Assembly: GCA_016219645.1 (NCBI GenBank)
Contig: JACRLR010000034.1
Span: forward strand, 1 to 64,000
DNA length: 64,000 nucleotides
Direction of reading: 5' to 3'
Source of the DNA: Nitrospirota bacterium
Lineage (GTDB): Bacteria; Nitrospirota; Nitrospiria; Nitrospirales; Nitrospiraceae
Under the pieces are notes generated by a model. That model saw only the letters and a list, made by a program, of their open reading frames with translations, searched no databases and was not told where the DNA came from. Within the stretch, counting starts at the first letter, position 1. Each line of letters starts with the position of its first letter. The position numbers and the translations under genes are program-made. Shown here piece by piece: positions 8,254 to 16,444 of the stretch.

Positions 8254-8422
8254 CAGCCTCTTTCGTGTCATTCTCAATCCAGACATCTCTCTTCCAAACC
8301 GACCGGCTCTGCGAATGCTGCCCGATTCGCTCCAATCATGGACAGAAATCAGTCGATCGGCTACACTTCAGTCAATCGAGAGATCATTAATTCTGAACCA
8401 TACAAGACAAGTGAGGTCACCA

Positions 8423-8764
8423 ATGAGAACTACGGCTCTTGCCTTGGGGATTCTCTTCCTGGCCACCGCCGTCGGGTGTGCTGGAAACAGCCAGCAGCAG
8501 ATGTCGGCCGATACAGATGGAAACTATAGCCCTCCAGCCAGTATTTACAGCGTGATGGACCCTACATCCCTGGTCTATACCGATGTGGCGGCTGGCGCAG
8601 CTGCAAACGATAACCCCTGGCGCTGGGCAGCGTTTGCCTTGCACCCTGTCGGAGTCGCGCTCGATTACGGACTGAACCGGCCAATTTACAAGCTCCCCAG
8701 CAAGATGCAGTACATTTTCGGATATACGGCTGAGGATTCGATGTTGGATAGTCAACGGCGGTAA
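8423..8764 (+). CDS. Small hypothetical lipoprotein
   Basis: This 113-residue protein begins with a hydrophobic signal segment and a lipobox ending at cysteine (MRTTALALGILFLATAVGC). It should be lipidated and anchored in the envelope. The mature part is rich in Ser/Pro/Asn at first, then has a short hydrophobic stretch (NPWRWAAFALHPVGVALDYG) and no recognised domain. The start at 8423 is favoured by a GAGGT-like site and by the signal peptide. A strong terminator follows, so it is a single-gene unit. Confidence 0.65.
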   Translation: MRTTALALGILFLATAVGCAGNSQQQMSADTDGNYSPPASIYSVMDPTSLVYTDVAAGAAANDNPWRWAAFALHPVGVALDYGLNRPIYKLPSKMQYIFGYTAEDSMLDSQRR

Positions 8765-8786
8765 TTCTTCCTGCAGATCGTGTTCA

Positions 8787-8829
8787 AAAGCGACGCCCGC
8801 TCTCTTCACGAAAGCGGGCGTCGCTTTTT
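8787..8829 (+). terminator. Rho-independent terminator
   Basis: Arms AAAGCGACGCCCGCT (8787-8801) and AGCGGGCGTCGCTTTTT (8813-8829) form a long GC-rich stem followed by a T-run, just after the lipoprotein gene. Confidence 0.9.
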
Positions 8830-8858
8830 CACCCCGTTGGTAAACCCTTTCATGTTTC

Positions 8859-10049
8859 GTGTATGCTTCTTTCGTGAGTCAGAATCTATGTGACATCCCG
8901 GCACTGCGTCCTCGACCAGTTCGACAGTGGGTAGTTTATGGGGTAGGGCTGAGCCTATTGCTCAGCTCCTGCGGAACACCTAGTAAGACATCGAACCTCC
9001 CTCCCTCAGAAACTGATCTGGTCCTCCTGAAACCCAAGACAATCTGCATTTCGAAATCCGACTTCCTCAAGACCCATCCGGCCGCTACCCTCAAATCACA
9101 AGACTGGGGGGGTGGACAAGAGTTGATGTTTTCTTCAAACCGAAGCCCATCACATGGCGACGAGTCGTACTTCTTCGACGAAGATGGGACGCTGGTAGGG
9201 GTCATCTTCACCTTTCCGTCCGGGCTCGACTTGAATCCATTCCCAGTGCTTCGCCAGACCCTCTCGCGGCTGAAGCCTGTATTGGAGTTCTATCTCAGTG
9301 TGCCAAAACTGTCCGCAAAGACGAGCATGAGTTCCAGCGCCCTCTACGAAACAGGCGATGAGAAAACCACGACACAGTACTTGGTACTTGGGCCGCGTGA
9401 GCAGCCCGTCTTGCTCCAAGCCTCGATGACGATCGACCCCTACGTCCGGCTGTTCTCTCCCTATCGACGCGAATTCTTGGATCGATTGCGCCATCCAAGC
9501 GGGCAGAAGTCAGGGCAACAGCAAGATGGTCAAGGCGCAGAGGACAAGGAGCCCTTCCTCTCGCTCCAGCAATTTGCGCGAGGCCAAACCGCGCAGCTCT
9601 CTTATTGCGGGGTCCAGAACTACGATATCGCAGCCATTGCCTATCAGAAGGCCATTGCAAGCGGGTTTACAAATAAGGTGTGGCAGGCAGAGGCTCACCA
9701 CAAACTGGGACTGGCATGGGAAGGGAAAGGAGAGTACGAGAAGGCCAAGACAGAAATGCTTCAGTCATTGACGATCAGACCCAACACCCCAGAGATTCTC
9801 AATAATCTCGGCACGGTCTACGCAAAGCTGGGGGACAAGGCCAACGCGCTTGCCTCATATGAAAAGGCCGTCACGCTCCGCCCAAACTATGCAATCGCCC
9901 GCTACAACCTAGCTGAAGCCTACGAGCCGACGAATCCGAAACGAGCCCTCTCAGAGTACGAGACCTATCTTGCCTTGGTCGAAGGTATCCCCGATGAAGC
10001 CGGCCGCATCGCTGTTGTCCAACAACGCGTCAAGGTGTTGAAACGCTAG
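8859..10049 (+). CDS. TPR-repeat lipoprotein
   Basis: This 396-residue envelope protein has a hydrophobic segment and lipobox-like LSLLLSSC near 27-36, a central region of about 220 residues without recognisable motif, and three tetratricopeptide-like repeats near 255-370 (W.AEAHHKLGLAWEGKGEYEKA, then EILNNLGTVYAKLGD and ARYNLAEAYEP). TPRs usually mediate protein-protein contacts, so an outer-membrane scaffold role is likely but inferred. The start is uncertain: GTG at 8859 is listed, GTG at 8874 would also serve, and no clear ribosome site is visible. Confidence 0.72.
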   Translation: MYASFVSQNLCDIPALRPRPVRQWVVYGVGLSLLLSSCGTPSKTSNLPPSETDLVLLKPKTICISKSDFLKTHPAATLKSQDWGGGQELMFSSNRSPSHGDESYFFDEDGTLVGVIFTFPSGLDLNPFPVLRQTLSRLKPVLEFYLSVPKLSAKTSMSSSALYETGDEKTTTQYLVLGPREQPVLLQASMTIDPYVRLFSPYRREFLDRLRHPSGQKSGQQQDGQGAEDKEPFLSLQQFARGQTAQLSYCGVQNYDIAAIAYQKAIASGFTNKVWQAEAHHKLGLAWEGKGEYEKAKTEMLQSLTIRPNTPEILNNLGTVYAKLGDKANALASYEKAVTLRPNYAIARYNLAEAYEPTNPKRALSEYETYLALVEGIPDEAGRIAVVQQRVKVLKR

Positions 10050-10118
10050 TGATTTGTACGGCAACATTTATACTGCAGTTCTAGCCGCTTCGAAGAGGAG
10101 CAGTGCGGCACGACCGGT

Positions 10119-10562
10119 TCAGCGCCGAGCCTTTTCTTCTTGTTCTTCCAGCGTCTTGCAGTTGATGCAGAGGGTGGTGACGGGGCGGGCTTTCAGTCTG
10201 GGATAGGGGATTTCTTCTTCGCAACGTTCACAGATGCCATAGGTGCTCTGGTCTATCCGATCAAGCGCCTCGTCGATCTTCTTGATCAATCGCTGCTCTC
10301 GCTCACGGATACGCAATGTAAAATTCTGCTCGGCCTCCGCAGACGCCTGATCACTGACATCCGGGAACGCCGCCGGACCATTTGGATTGGCAAGGCCCTC
10401 GACAGCTTCTTCCAACATGGCCTTACGCTGCCGCACAAGGTCACGACGAATCGCCGCATATTTTTTCCCCTGGGACAGTGTCTTGGCCTTGCGCTTCATC
10501 GTGGCAGATTTCGAAGCTGGTGGAGTGGGCGAGATACGCTTGGCGGAACGGCCTGCTTTCAT
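10119..10562 (-). CDS. DksA/TraR-family zinc-finger protein
   Basis: This 147-residue protein has a Lys/Arg-rich start, a coiled-coil region with alternating charged residues (about 40-105), and a C-terminal four-cysteine finger in CERCEEEIPYPRLKARP...CINC. This is the architecture of DksA/TraR proteins, which enter the RNA polymerase secondary channel and alter initiation, often with ppGpp. The coiled-coil tip lacks an obvious DxxDxA motif by eye, so it may be a DksA-like relative rather than true DksA. It stands alone, with a palindromic repeat between it and recR. Confidence 0.85.
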   Translation of the reverse strand: MKAGRSAKRISPTPPASKSATMKRKAKTLSQGKKYAAIRRDLVRQRKAMLEEAVEGLANPNGPAAFPDVSDQASAEAEQNFTLRIREREQRLIKKIDEALDRIDQSTYGICERCEEEIPYPRLKARPVTTLCINCKTLEEQEEKARR

Positions 10563-10659
10563 GCTGTGACCTGCTTGAAGGATAAAATAGTCTCAAAGAG
10601 CAAAACTATAGCAGGGGCTCGGCGGGAGGGTCAATGGGCAGCATATCTGGGGAAAAACC

Positions 10660-10740
10660 GGTCTATTTGGTTTGTTTGGTTTATATTAGTTGGTTTTGTT
10701 GAACCAAACAAACAAGACAAACCAAATAAACTAAAGAACC
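10660..10740. repeat. TGGTT-family palindrome, copy A
   Basis: One arm is built from TTTGG/TTTGT-like units and the opposite arm from AACCA/AACAA-like units around a TTGTTGAACC centre. It lies beyond the recR stop (10747). Seven related copies occur in this window. Confidence 0.7.
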
Positions 10741-10746
10741 ATCTTG

Positions 10747-11349
10747 TTACAGATCCCGGCGGCCTTCGATCGACTTGAGCAGTGTCACCTCGTCGGCATA
10801 CTCGATATCCATTCCAACTGGAATGCCATAGGCGATACGAGAAACCCGGACCCCGAGAGGCTTTAGTTGGTTTGTGAGATAGATGGCGGTTGCCTCGCCC
10901 TCGATTGTCGGACTCGTCGCGAGGATTACCTCCTCGACTCCCCCTAGTTTCACTCGATCGACTAATTCCTCGGCTCTGATATCGGACGGGCCGACACCGT
11001 CTAGGGGAGACAAGGCACCCAGCAATACATGATACAAGCCGCGATACGCTCCCGCCCGCTCGATGGCATAAGTCGTACTCGGTTCTTCTACCACCAGGAT
11101 TCTCCTTCGGTCCCGCTTCGGATCGAGACAATATTCGCAGAGTTCTCCCTCAGCAATGTTTCGGCATTGACGGCAAAATGAGAGCCCGTCTTTGACAGCA
11201 CGAATCGAATCGGCCAGGCGAAGCGCGTCTTCGCGCTCAGCCTTCAAAACATGAAAGGCCAATCGCTGTGCTGTCTTTTGGCCGATGCCTGGAAGACGGA
11301 CTAACTCGCGCACCAGCCTTGTGAGTAGTCCTTGTTGATCAACCGCCAT
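10747..11349 (-). CDS. recR: Recombination protein RecR
   Basis: RecR helps load RecA at gaps with RecO and RecF. The 200-residue protein has the N-terminal helix-hairpin-helix (LVRLPGIGQKTAQRLAFH), a C4 zinc finger (CRQCRNIAEGELCEYC), the Toprim core with ILVVEEP, and the C-terminal Walker-B-like LT(N)QLKPLGVRVSRIAYG segment. It follows ybaB by 15 bp and ends the dnaX-ybaB-recR operon. Confidence 0.96.
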   Translation of the reverse strand: MAVDQQGLLTRLVRELVRLPGIGQKTAQRLAFHVLKAEREDALRLADSIRAVKDGLSFCRQCRNIAEGELCEYCLDPKRDRRRILVVEEPSTTYAIERAGAYRGLYHVLLGALSPLDGVGPSDIRAEELVDRVKLGGVEEVILATSPTIEGEATAIYLTNQLKPLGVRVSRIAYGIPVGMDIEYADEVTLLKSIEGRRDL

Positions 11350-11364
11350 GATGTGATAGCTTTG

Positions 11365-11688
11365 CTAGAACAGTCCGGGGGCATTCATCCCACCGGTGAC
11401 CGATTTCATCTCTTCAGCCATCATCTCGCGAGCCTTCCTGAGCGCATCGTTCGACGCGGCCATGACCAGATCCTGCACCATCTCCACGTCGCCGCTTTTC
11501 ACCACTTCGGGATCAATGACAATGCCGACAAGCTCCATGGCCCCATTGGCTGTAACCGTCACACTTCCACCACCGGCCGTCCCGGTCACCGTCTTCGTCG
11601 ATGCCTGCTCTTGCACCTTCGCCATTTTCGCCTGCATAGCCTGTGCTTGTTTCAGAAGATTGCCCATATTACCTAACGGGTTTTTCAT
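11365..11688 (-). CDS. YbaB/EbfC-family nucleoid-associated protein
   Basis: This 107-residue DNA-binding protein carries the family features: an N-terminal helix with MGNLLKQAQAMQAKMAKVQE, then the beta sheet with GTAGGGSVTVTANG and IDPEVV, and a closing helix VMAASNDALRKAREMMAEEM. Family members bind DNA as dimers and may assist RecR or organise the nucleoid. It overlaps the dnaX stop by 4 bp, so translation is coupled, and recR follows. Confidence 0.93.
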   Translation of the reverse strand: MKNPLGNMGNLLKQAQAMQAKMAKVQEQASTKTVTGTAGGGSVTVTANGAMELVGIVIDPEVVKSGDVEMVQDLVMAASNDALRKAREMMAEEMKSVTGGMNAPGLF

Positions 11689-13520
11689 CTCTCGACCTCC
11701 TTCTGGCTCGACAGAGGTCTCACATCTGCGAGCTCTGCGCCGAACATCTCCAACGCCTGTTTGACGACCGGATGTGCTCGCGCTTGTTCGAAGAGCACCA
11801 GCCGTTGTTCTTTTTCCTTCGCTACCCTGAGTTGCGCCATGGTCGGCCCAGGGGCATCCGACTCGGTCAATTCAACGATCCTGAGCCTTATAGCCTGCCC
11901 GCTTAACCGTTCACAGGTCGATGTGAGTGCCGCCGTATTGTCGGGTTTCTCGATCATTGCCCGGGCCACCGTCGCCAGTTTGGAAAATCCAATCGTGACC
12001 ACATGGCCATCTATGCTCACGAGTCGGCCCATTTCCAAGAAAGGGGCGATATTGGGAAAGGCCCCAGCTACTTCTTCCTGAAAGTGTTCCCAATTGAGTC
12101 TGATCGCTAAGGGTCCATCCTCAGTTAAAGGCGGTACCTCAGACACCGAAACCTTTGCCTCATCGGCAGTGCCAGGGGAGCGGATGCTTTGAGAACTCGT
12201 CGAGGAGTCTTGTGGAGGTATCGAGCTTCTGACAGCAGTAGACTTGGGCGGCTTCGGAGCGGTATCCGTTGACTGAGGAATCCGAGGTGCCAAAGGGGGC
12301 TCTGGGTCGGCGGAACGAGCCGGCAAGACCGACTGGCCTGTGCCCACTGGAGTAGGCTTTGGGGGGCCTGTCCTCTGGGCTGCCTGCGCCCTTTGGGGTA
12401 CCGGTGACTTCTCATCCGTGCGACGCAGCACCCGCGTCGCACGCACGGCAGCTGTTTCGAGCACAAACCGAGGATGGGCACTGAGCCTGAGCGAGTCCTC
12501 CGCTTGCGTGAAGATCGTAAACAATTCTTGTAGTGACTCAGGCGAGAACGTCTTGGCATCGTCTGCCATCTGAGCGAGGTCTTCCGCGGAGGCCTCGATC
12601 AACCCCTGCTGTTCGTGGGATGAAGTCACGACCGTCACTACCAGCAGGTTGCGTACATACTCGACGACTTCCGCACAATAGGCCCGAAGATCATGTCCTT
12701 GGTCCAACACTTGGGCCAGCACGCGAAGTGCTGCAGCGCTCTCCTGCGCCGTGATCGCCTGAATCATCGCGCGAACGAGTTCTTGCGGAACCGCCCCCAG
12801 CAGGGCTTCCAGATCCGTATGGAGGATCGTCTTGCCACCGAACGCCACTGCCTGATCGAGCAGGCTCAACCCATCGCGCATGCTGCCTTCGCTGGCCCGC
12901 GCAAGGGCCATCAGGCTGCGTTCCTCGATCACGATCTGGTCTTGACGCATGACATGGCGCAGTCGTTCAACGATCTCGGTCCGTGGGATCCTACGAAAAT
13001 TGTAGTGCTGGCAGCGGGAGAGAATCGTCGCAGGAATCTTGTGAATCTCAGTGGTGGCAAAGATGAACACCACATGCGGGGGCGGCTCCTCCAGCGTCTT
13101 CAACAGCGCATTGAAGGCCGAATTCGACAACATGTGGACTTCGTCGATGATGTAGACGCGGTACTTTCCATGAAAGGCGGCGAATTTGACATTCTCTCGA
13201 ATCTCGCGCACATCGTCCACGCTCGTGTTGGACGCCCCGTCGATCTCCATGACATCGACAGAGGTCCCCTGCGCAATTTCGAGGCAGTTGGAACAGATGC
13301 CGCAGGGCGTGCCGGTTGGTCCCCGCTCACAATTGAGGGCCTTCGCGAGAATTCTTGCGACCGTAGTCTTCCCGACGCCGCGGGTTCCGGAAAAGAGATA
13401 GGCTTGGGCGATTCGTTTCGTGTTGATAGAGTTCACGAGCGTCTGAACGACGTGCGGCTGTCCGATCACGTCATCGAACGTTCCCGGCCGGTATTTTCTT
13501 GCAGAGACTTGGTAATCCAA
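11685..13520 (-). CDS. dnaX: DNA polymerase III subunits gamma/tau
   Basis: DnaX is the clamp-loader ATPase. The AAA+ domain shows GTRGVGKTT, the four-cysteine zinc module (CERGPTGTPCGICSNC), DEVHMLS Walker B and the SRC sensor 1. After about residue 370 comes a long Pro/Ser/Thr-rich linker and then a tau-like C-terminal domain of about 110 residues. The start is a TTG at 13520 (611 residues, DYQVSARKYRPGTF), with a GGAG about 12 bases upstream. Upstream in-frame ATGs would run into the 13535-13614 palindrome. No A6G-type slippery site for programmed gamma production was seen. Confidence 0.93.
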   Translation of the reverse strand: MDYQVSARKYRPGTFDDVIGQPHVVQTLVNSINTKRIAQAYLFSGTRGVGKTTVARILAKALNCERGPTGTPCGICSNCLEIAQGTSVDVMEIDGASNTSVDDVREIRENVKFAAFHGKYRVYIIDEVHMLSNSAFNALLKTLEEPPPHVVFIFATTEIHKIPATILSRCQHYNFRRIPRTEIVERLRHVMRQDQIVIEERSLMALARASEGSMRDGLSLLDQAVAFGGKTILHTDLEALLGAVPQELVRAMIQAITAQESAAALRVLAQVLDQGHDLRAYCAEVVEYVRNLLVVTVVTSSHEQQGLIEASAEDLAQMADDAKTFSPESLQELFTIFTQAEDSLRLSAHPRFVLETAAVRATRVLRRTDEKSPVPQRAQAAQRTGPPKPTPVGTGQSVLPARSADPEPPLAPRIPQSTDTAPKPPKSTAVRSSIPPQDSSTSSQSIRSPGTADEAKVSVSEVPPLTEDGPLAIRLNWEHFQEEVAGAFPNIAPFLEMGRLVSIDGHVVTIGFSKLATVARAMIEKPDNTAALTSTCERLSGQAIRLRIVELTESDAPGPTMAQLRVAKEKEQRLVLFEQARAHPVVKQALEMFGAELADVRPLSSQKEVER

Positions 13521-13534
13521 CGTCGCTATGCTCC

Positions 13535-13614
13535 GAATGTTGAATGATGAATGGTAAATTTTGAATGAGAATAACCGACACAATTCAACATTTCACATTT
13601 ACCATTCAACATTT
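13535..13614. repeat. ATTCAACATT-family palindrome, copy 1
   Basis: Arms AATGTTGAATGATGAATGG and CCATTCAACATT (with a partial internal repeat) form an AT-rich hairpin between SRP RNA and dnaX. A second copy is at 56838-56923. Confidence 0.65.
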
Positions 13615-13630
13615 CTCTCAAGAGAAGAGC

Positions 13631-13732
13631 GGGGCCAGGTGATCCTGCGGCACACAGAACTGACCGCTTACCGTTGCTTCCTTCCGGACCTGGCGGGGTT
13701 CACAGGGTTCTGTCGCACAGGGCCCGGCCCCT
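13631..13732 (-). ncRNA. ffs: Signal recognition particle RNA, small bacterial type
   Basis: The minus strand contains the conserved SRP RNA tip: GCCAGGTCCGGAAGGAAGCA followed by ACGGTAAG, bounded by pairing flanks GGGGCCGGGCCC...GGGCCAGGT. The length of about 100 nt fits the small (4.5S-like) class without an Alu domain. It sits between tRNA-Ser and dnaX on the same strand. The ends are approximate. Confidence 0.93.
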
Positions 13733-13743
13733 AATCCTCACCT

Positions 13744-13836
13744 AGTTCTGAGTTTTGAGTGCTGAGTTATGAATGCGAAGATGTGTTCCGTTCCCTTATC
13801 CTCTAACTCAGAACTGATAACTCAGAACTCAGCACT
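13744..13836. repeat. CTGAG-family palindrome, copy 1
   Basis: The left arm repeats GAGTT-CTGAGT-type units and the right arm repeats ACTCAGAACTCAG units around a 30-40 bp centre. It lies just upstream of SRP RNA. A second copy is at 54728-54792. Confidence 0.6.
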
Positions 13837-13844
13837 TCTTTGAG

Positions 13845-13985
13845 TGGCGGAGAGGGTGGGCATTCGAAGTCGCGCGCGCTGAAACAGCGCTCGCTCCTAC
13901 AGAGGGGGCCAGCCCCCTCGTACACTCCCCACGCGGGAGACACATCCCCCGCGATCCCCCTGTTCGAATCCCACTCTCGGGGCTT
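13845..13985. other. tRNA-Ser 3'-end remnant and palindromic sequence
   Basis: Bases 13845-13860 repeat exactly the 16 bases at 14045-14060, the 3' end of the neighbouring tRNA-Ser gene, followed by ATTCGAA displaced by one base. Near 13965-13985 another piece, GTTCGAATCCCAC, reads as a T-arm on the opposite strand. No cloverleaf can be folded. It may be a broken duplicate of the tRNA gene or a relic of integration at its 3' end. Confidence 0.5.
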
Positions 13986-14004
13986 TCATGCTCTCCTACA
14001 CTCT

Positions 14005-14040
14005 CGCCCCTTACGCTTCACGCCTCACGTTTCACGTCTT
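14005..14040. repeat. CACG-type degenerate repeat, copy 2
   Basis: Contains CTTACGCTTCACGCCTCACG, followed by TTTCACG units, immediately beyond the 3' end of tRNA-Ser. Confidence 0.5.
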
Positions 14041-14041
14041 C

Positions 14042-14134
<93 letters not shown>

Positions 14135-14776
14135 GCATTGATTTTTGCGAGGCGGCATCTTAACATGCGGTCTGATGACCGGCAAGGTGACCGTCAGTGC
14201 TCATCGCCGTGGCTTTGACCCTCCCCAATCCCCTTTTCCTAACAGGATGCTGAAGAAGTCCGCCAGCGAAAGGAGACTGTTAATTGCTGTAGTATGATCT
14301 ATCTCGTTTGTTTGGTTAAACAAGACCAACTAGATGAACAAATTAAACCAGATGAACTAGACAGACCGGGCCTGTCTCAGACCTGCAGGCCATTGAGTTT
14401 CCATCGTGACACAATAGTTTTTTTGCAGCCTGTCTGTGGCGGAATAGCCCCCTAACGTACCAATCAGTTACAGAAAACCAGGACAATATCTTCGCAGTAC
14501 CTGTCTGCCAGCCATGCATCTGCAAAGATGTTTGGTGAAATGGGCCTGTCCCTGTCAACGGCGTTGACTTCGCTTATCTTCGGCAACCATTGCATCCAGA
14601 TGCGATGCTCGCGTCGCTCACATCGGCATGTGTCGTAGTGTATGCCCTTGCCACCCATGATGATTTCAGCTATACGACTGAGGCTTTTAGGACTAACCAC
14701 CCTATGGTTCCCGATCCCTTCTCTTGAGCATGGGAGATGGAAGCATGGGCGTTCGCTCACTGGTAAGGAGGGTTTG
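14135..14776. other. Long intergenic region with repeat fragments
   Basis: About 640 bp without a credible gene. It holds a fragment of the 120 bp hairpin family (AACAGGATGCTGAAGAAGTC near 14242), TGGTT-family copy B and roughly 400 bp with no recognised content before the AAGGAGG site of the DUF481 gene. Confidence 0.55.
14297..14368. repeat. TGGTT-family palindrome, copy B
   Basis: A degenerate copy: ATCTCGTTTGTTTGGTT on the left, and AACCAGATGAACTAGACAG on the right. Confidence 0.6.
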
Positions 14777-15883
14777 ATGAAGAAAGGATTCTGGCTTCTC
14801 ATTCTTCTGGTTTGTTGCATGACACCGAGACTTGTGGCGGCCGCTACTGCTCCAGTGGTGGTAGATGTTCCACCTCTCGCTCCTGCGCCGCTCGATATCG
14901 TGACACTGAAGGACGGGAGCATTCTCTACGGTGAGGTCATCGCAATGGAGGGCGGCATCCTACATCTCAAGACCCCGGCCGGCCCTGACAACCTGGTGAA
15001 GGTGAAATGGGAGAGTATCGCCAAGCTTTCCGTAAGCCACCCAATCCCGTTTCATCTCAAAGAAGGGACCGTGCTGATCGGCACGGCCACCGAGGGCCCC
15101 GACGGAACCGTCACTGTGCGAGCTGAGCCTCTGAAGGGAACGATGGAGGTTCCGCTGGATTCGATCACCGCTCTGAATCCAATGATCCAAGCCCCGGTCA
15201 TCTATTCAGGCACCCTGACCGGCGGCTATTCGCAAGCAACCGGAAACAGTCAAACGAAGAATGGCAGCCTCCTCGGAGACTTCGTGGCTCGGGGCGAGCA
15301 ACTCCGCCTAACTCTGAACGGCCGGTATGTCTACAGTCATCAAGACGGCGAACTCTCTGCTAAAAACACGCGAGCATTGATCAAGATGGACTTTTTTATC
15401 ACCAAACGCTTTTTCTGGTTCGCGGCCTCCTACTTTGAAAAAGATGAATTTCAGGACCTCAACTTGCGAACCGCCCTTTCCTCCGGTCCCGGCTACAGCT
15501 TTATCGAAAAGGGCGATTATCAAAGTCCCTGGCTCAAGGACATGACACTCTATGCCGAGACCGGACTTGCCTACTTCAATGAAGACTTCAAAAATGATAA
15601 AGATCAAAAATCCGCCCGAGCCCGCTTGGCGGTCAGGCTCAACTGGCCGATCTTGGATGATCGCGTGACGTTCTACCACAACCAGGAATTTTACCCGGAG
15701 AGTACCAAGAATTATTACTTGACGATGGACAACGGCGTCCGTTTCAAATTATTTGCGGGCTTCGTGAGCAACATCCAAATGACGACCCGATATAACAGTG
15801 AACCGACGACGGACACTGAGAAAACGGACAACTTGTACCTCCTGACCCTTGGGTACAACTTCGATACGACCAGGAAACGCTAA
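14777..15883 (+). CDS. DUF481-family outer-membrane beta-barrel protein
   Basis: This 368-residue protein has a signal peptide (MKKGFWLLILLVCC...VAAA) and two short SH3-like repeats near 40-130 with (T/V)LKDGS(I/T)L-GE(V/T)-type segments. A C-terminal region from about 150 alternates hydrophobic and polar residues with frequent Tyr/Phe, as in YdiY-like DUF481 barrels. It ends in a strand (NLYLLTLGYNFDTTRKR) rather than a terminal Phe. The function is unknown; an outer-membrane location is inferred. The start at 14777 follows AAGGAGG by 6 bases. mscL begins 50 bp downstream. Confidence 0.8.
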   Translation: MKKGFWLLILLVCCMTPRLVAAATAPVVVDVPPLAPAPLDIVTLKDGSILYGEVIAMEGGILHLKTPAGPDNLVKVKWESIAKLSVSHPIPFHLKEGTVLIGTATEGPDGTVTVRAEPLKGTMEVPLDSITALNPMIQAPVIYSGTLTGGYSQATGNSQTKNGSLLGDFVARGEQLRLTLNGRYVYSHQDGELSAKNTRALIKMDFFITKRFFWFAASYFEKDEFQDLNLRTALSSGPGYSFIEKGDYQSPWLKDMTLYAETGLAYFNEDFKNDKDQKSARARLAVRLNWPILDDRVTFYHNQEFYPESTKNYYLTMDNGVRFKLFAGFVSNIQMTTRYNSEPTTDTEKTDNLYLLTLGYNFDTTRKR

Positions 15884-15933
15884 TATTCGCAAGAGCCAAT
15901 GCCGTACATTCTATATTTTCGTGAGGAGGAACT

Positions 15934-16362
15934 ATGCTGAAAGAATTCAAAGATTTCGCCATGAAGGGCAATGTGCTCGACATGGCGATCGGTGTGATCA
16001 TCGGCGGGGCGTTCGGGAAGATCGTCTCGTCGCTCGTCAGCGACGTGCTGATGCCTCCCCTTGGATTGGTGATGGGAAAGGTGGATTTCTCCAGCCTGTT
16101 CATCAATCTGTCCGGAACGCCACAACCCTCTCTCACTGCGGCCAAGGCAGCAGGAGCACCGACCATCAACTACGGGGTTTTTCTTCAAGCCACATTTGAC
16201 TTTATTATCATCGCCTTTGTAATCTTCCTCCTCGTCAAGCAAGTCAACCGGCTGAAGAAACCTGAACCGACCGCGGCCCCGACGACCAAAGCCTGCCCGC
16301 ATTGTTTGTCGGCAATTCCGATCAAGGCCACGAAATGCGCACATTGTACATCCAATGTCTAA
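15934..16362 (+). CDS. mscL: Large-conductance mechanosensitive channel
   Basis: MscL opens under membrane tension and releases solutes on osmotic downshock. The 142-residue protein begins with the amphipathic N-terminal helix ([19 protein letters not shown]), followed by TM1 with the GGAFGKIV constriction motif, a periplasmic loop, TM2 (about 88-105) and the [11 protein letters not shown] end. Instead of the usual charged C-terminal helix bundle it ends in a four-cysteine ribbon, [18 protein letters not shown]. The same swap is known in other phyla. A GAGGAGG site precedes the ATG. Confidence 0.95.
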   Translation: MLKEFKDFAMKGNVLDMAIGVIIGGAFGKIVSSLVSDVLMPPLGLVMGKVDFSSLFINLSGTPQPSLTAAKAAGAPTINYGVFLQATFDFIIIAFVIFLLVKQVNRLKKPEPTAAPTTKACPHCLSAIPIKATKCAHCTSNV

Positions 16363-16444
16363 GGTACAACGGAGTTTCCCACCATGCGGGAATGGGTAAA
16401 CTTGCTTGGTAGATGCCCGCGCGACCCAGAAGGAGGAAATCATC

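Noticed and set aside
11685-13520. Programmed frameshift in dnaX
   Set aside because: No A6G-type slippery sequence was seen. A short GAAAAAG near the C-terminus is not followed by an obvious stem.
13845-13985. Second tRNA gene, including a selC-type
   Set aside because: T-arm-like pieces are present but no acceptor or anticodon stem pairs across the region.
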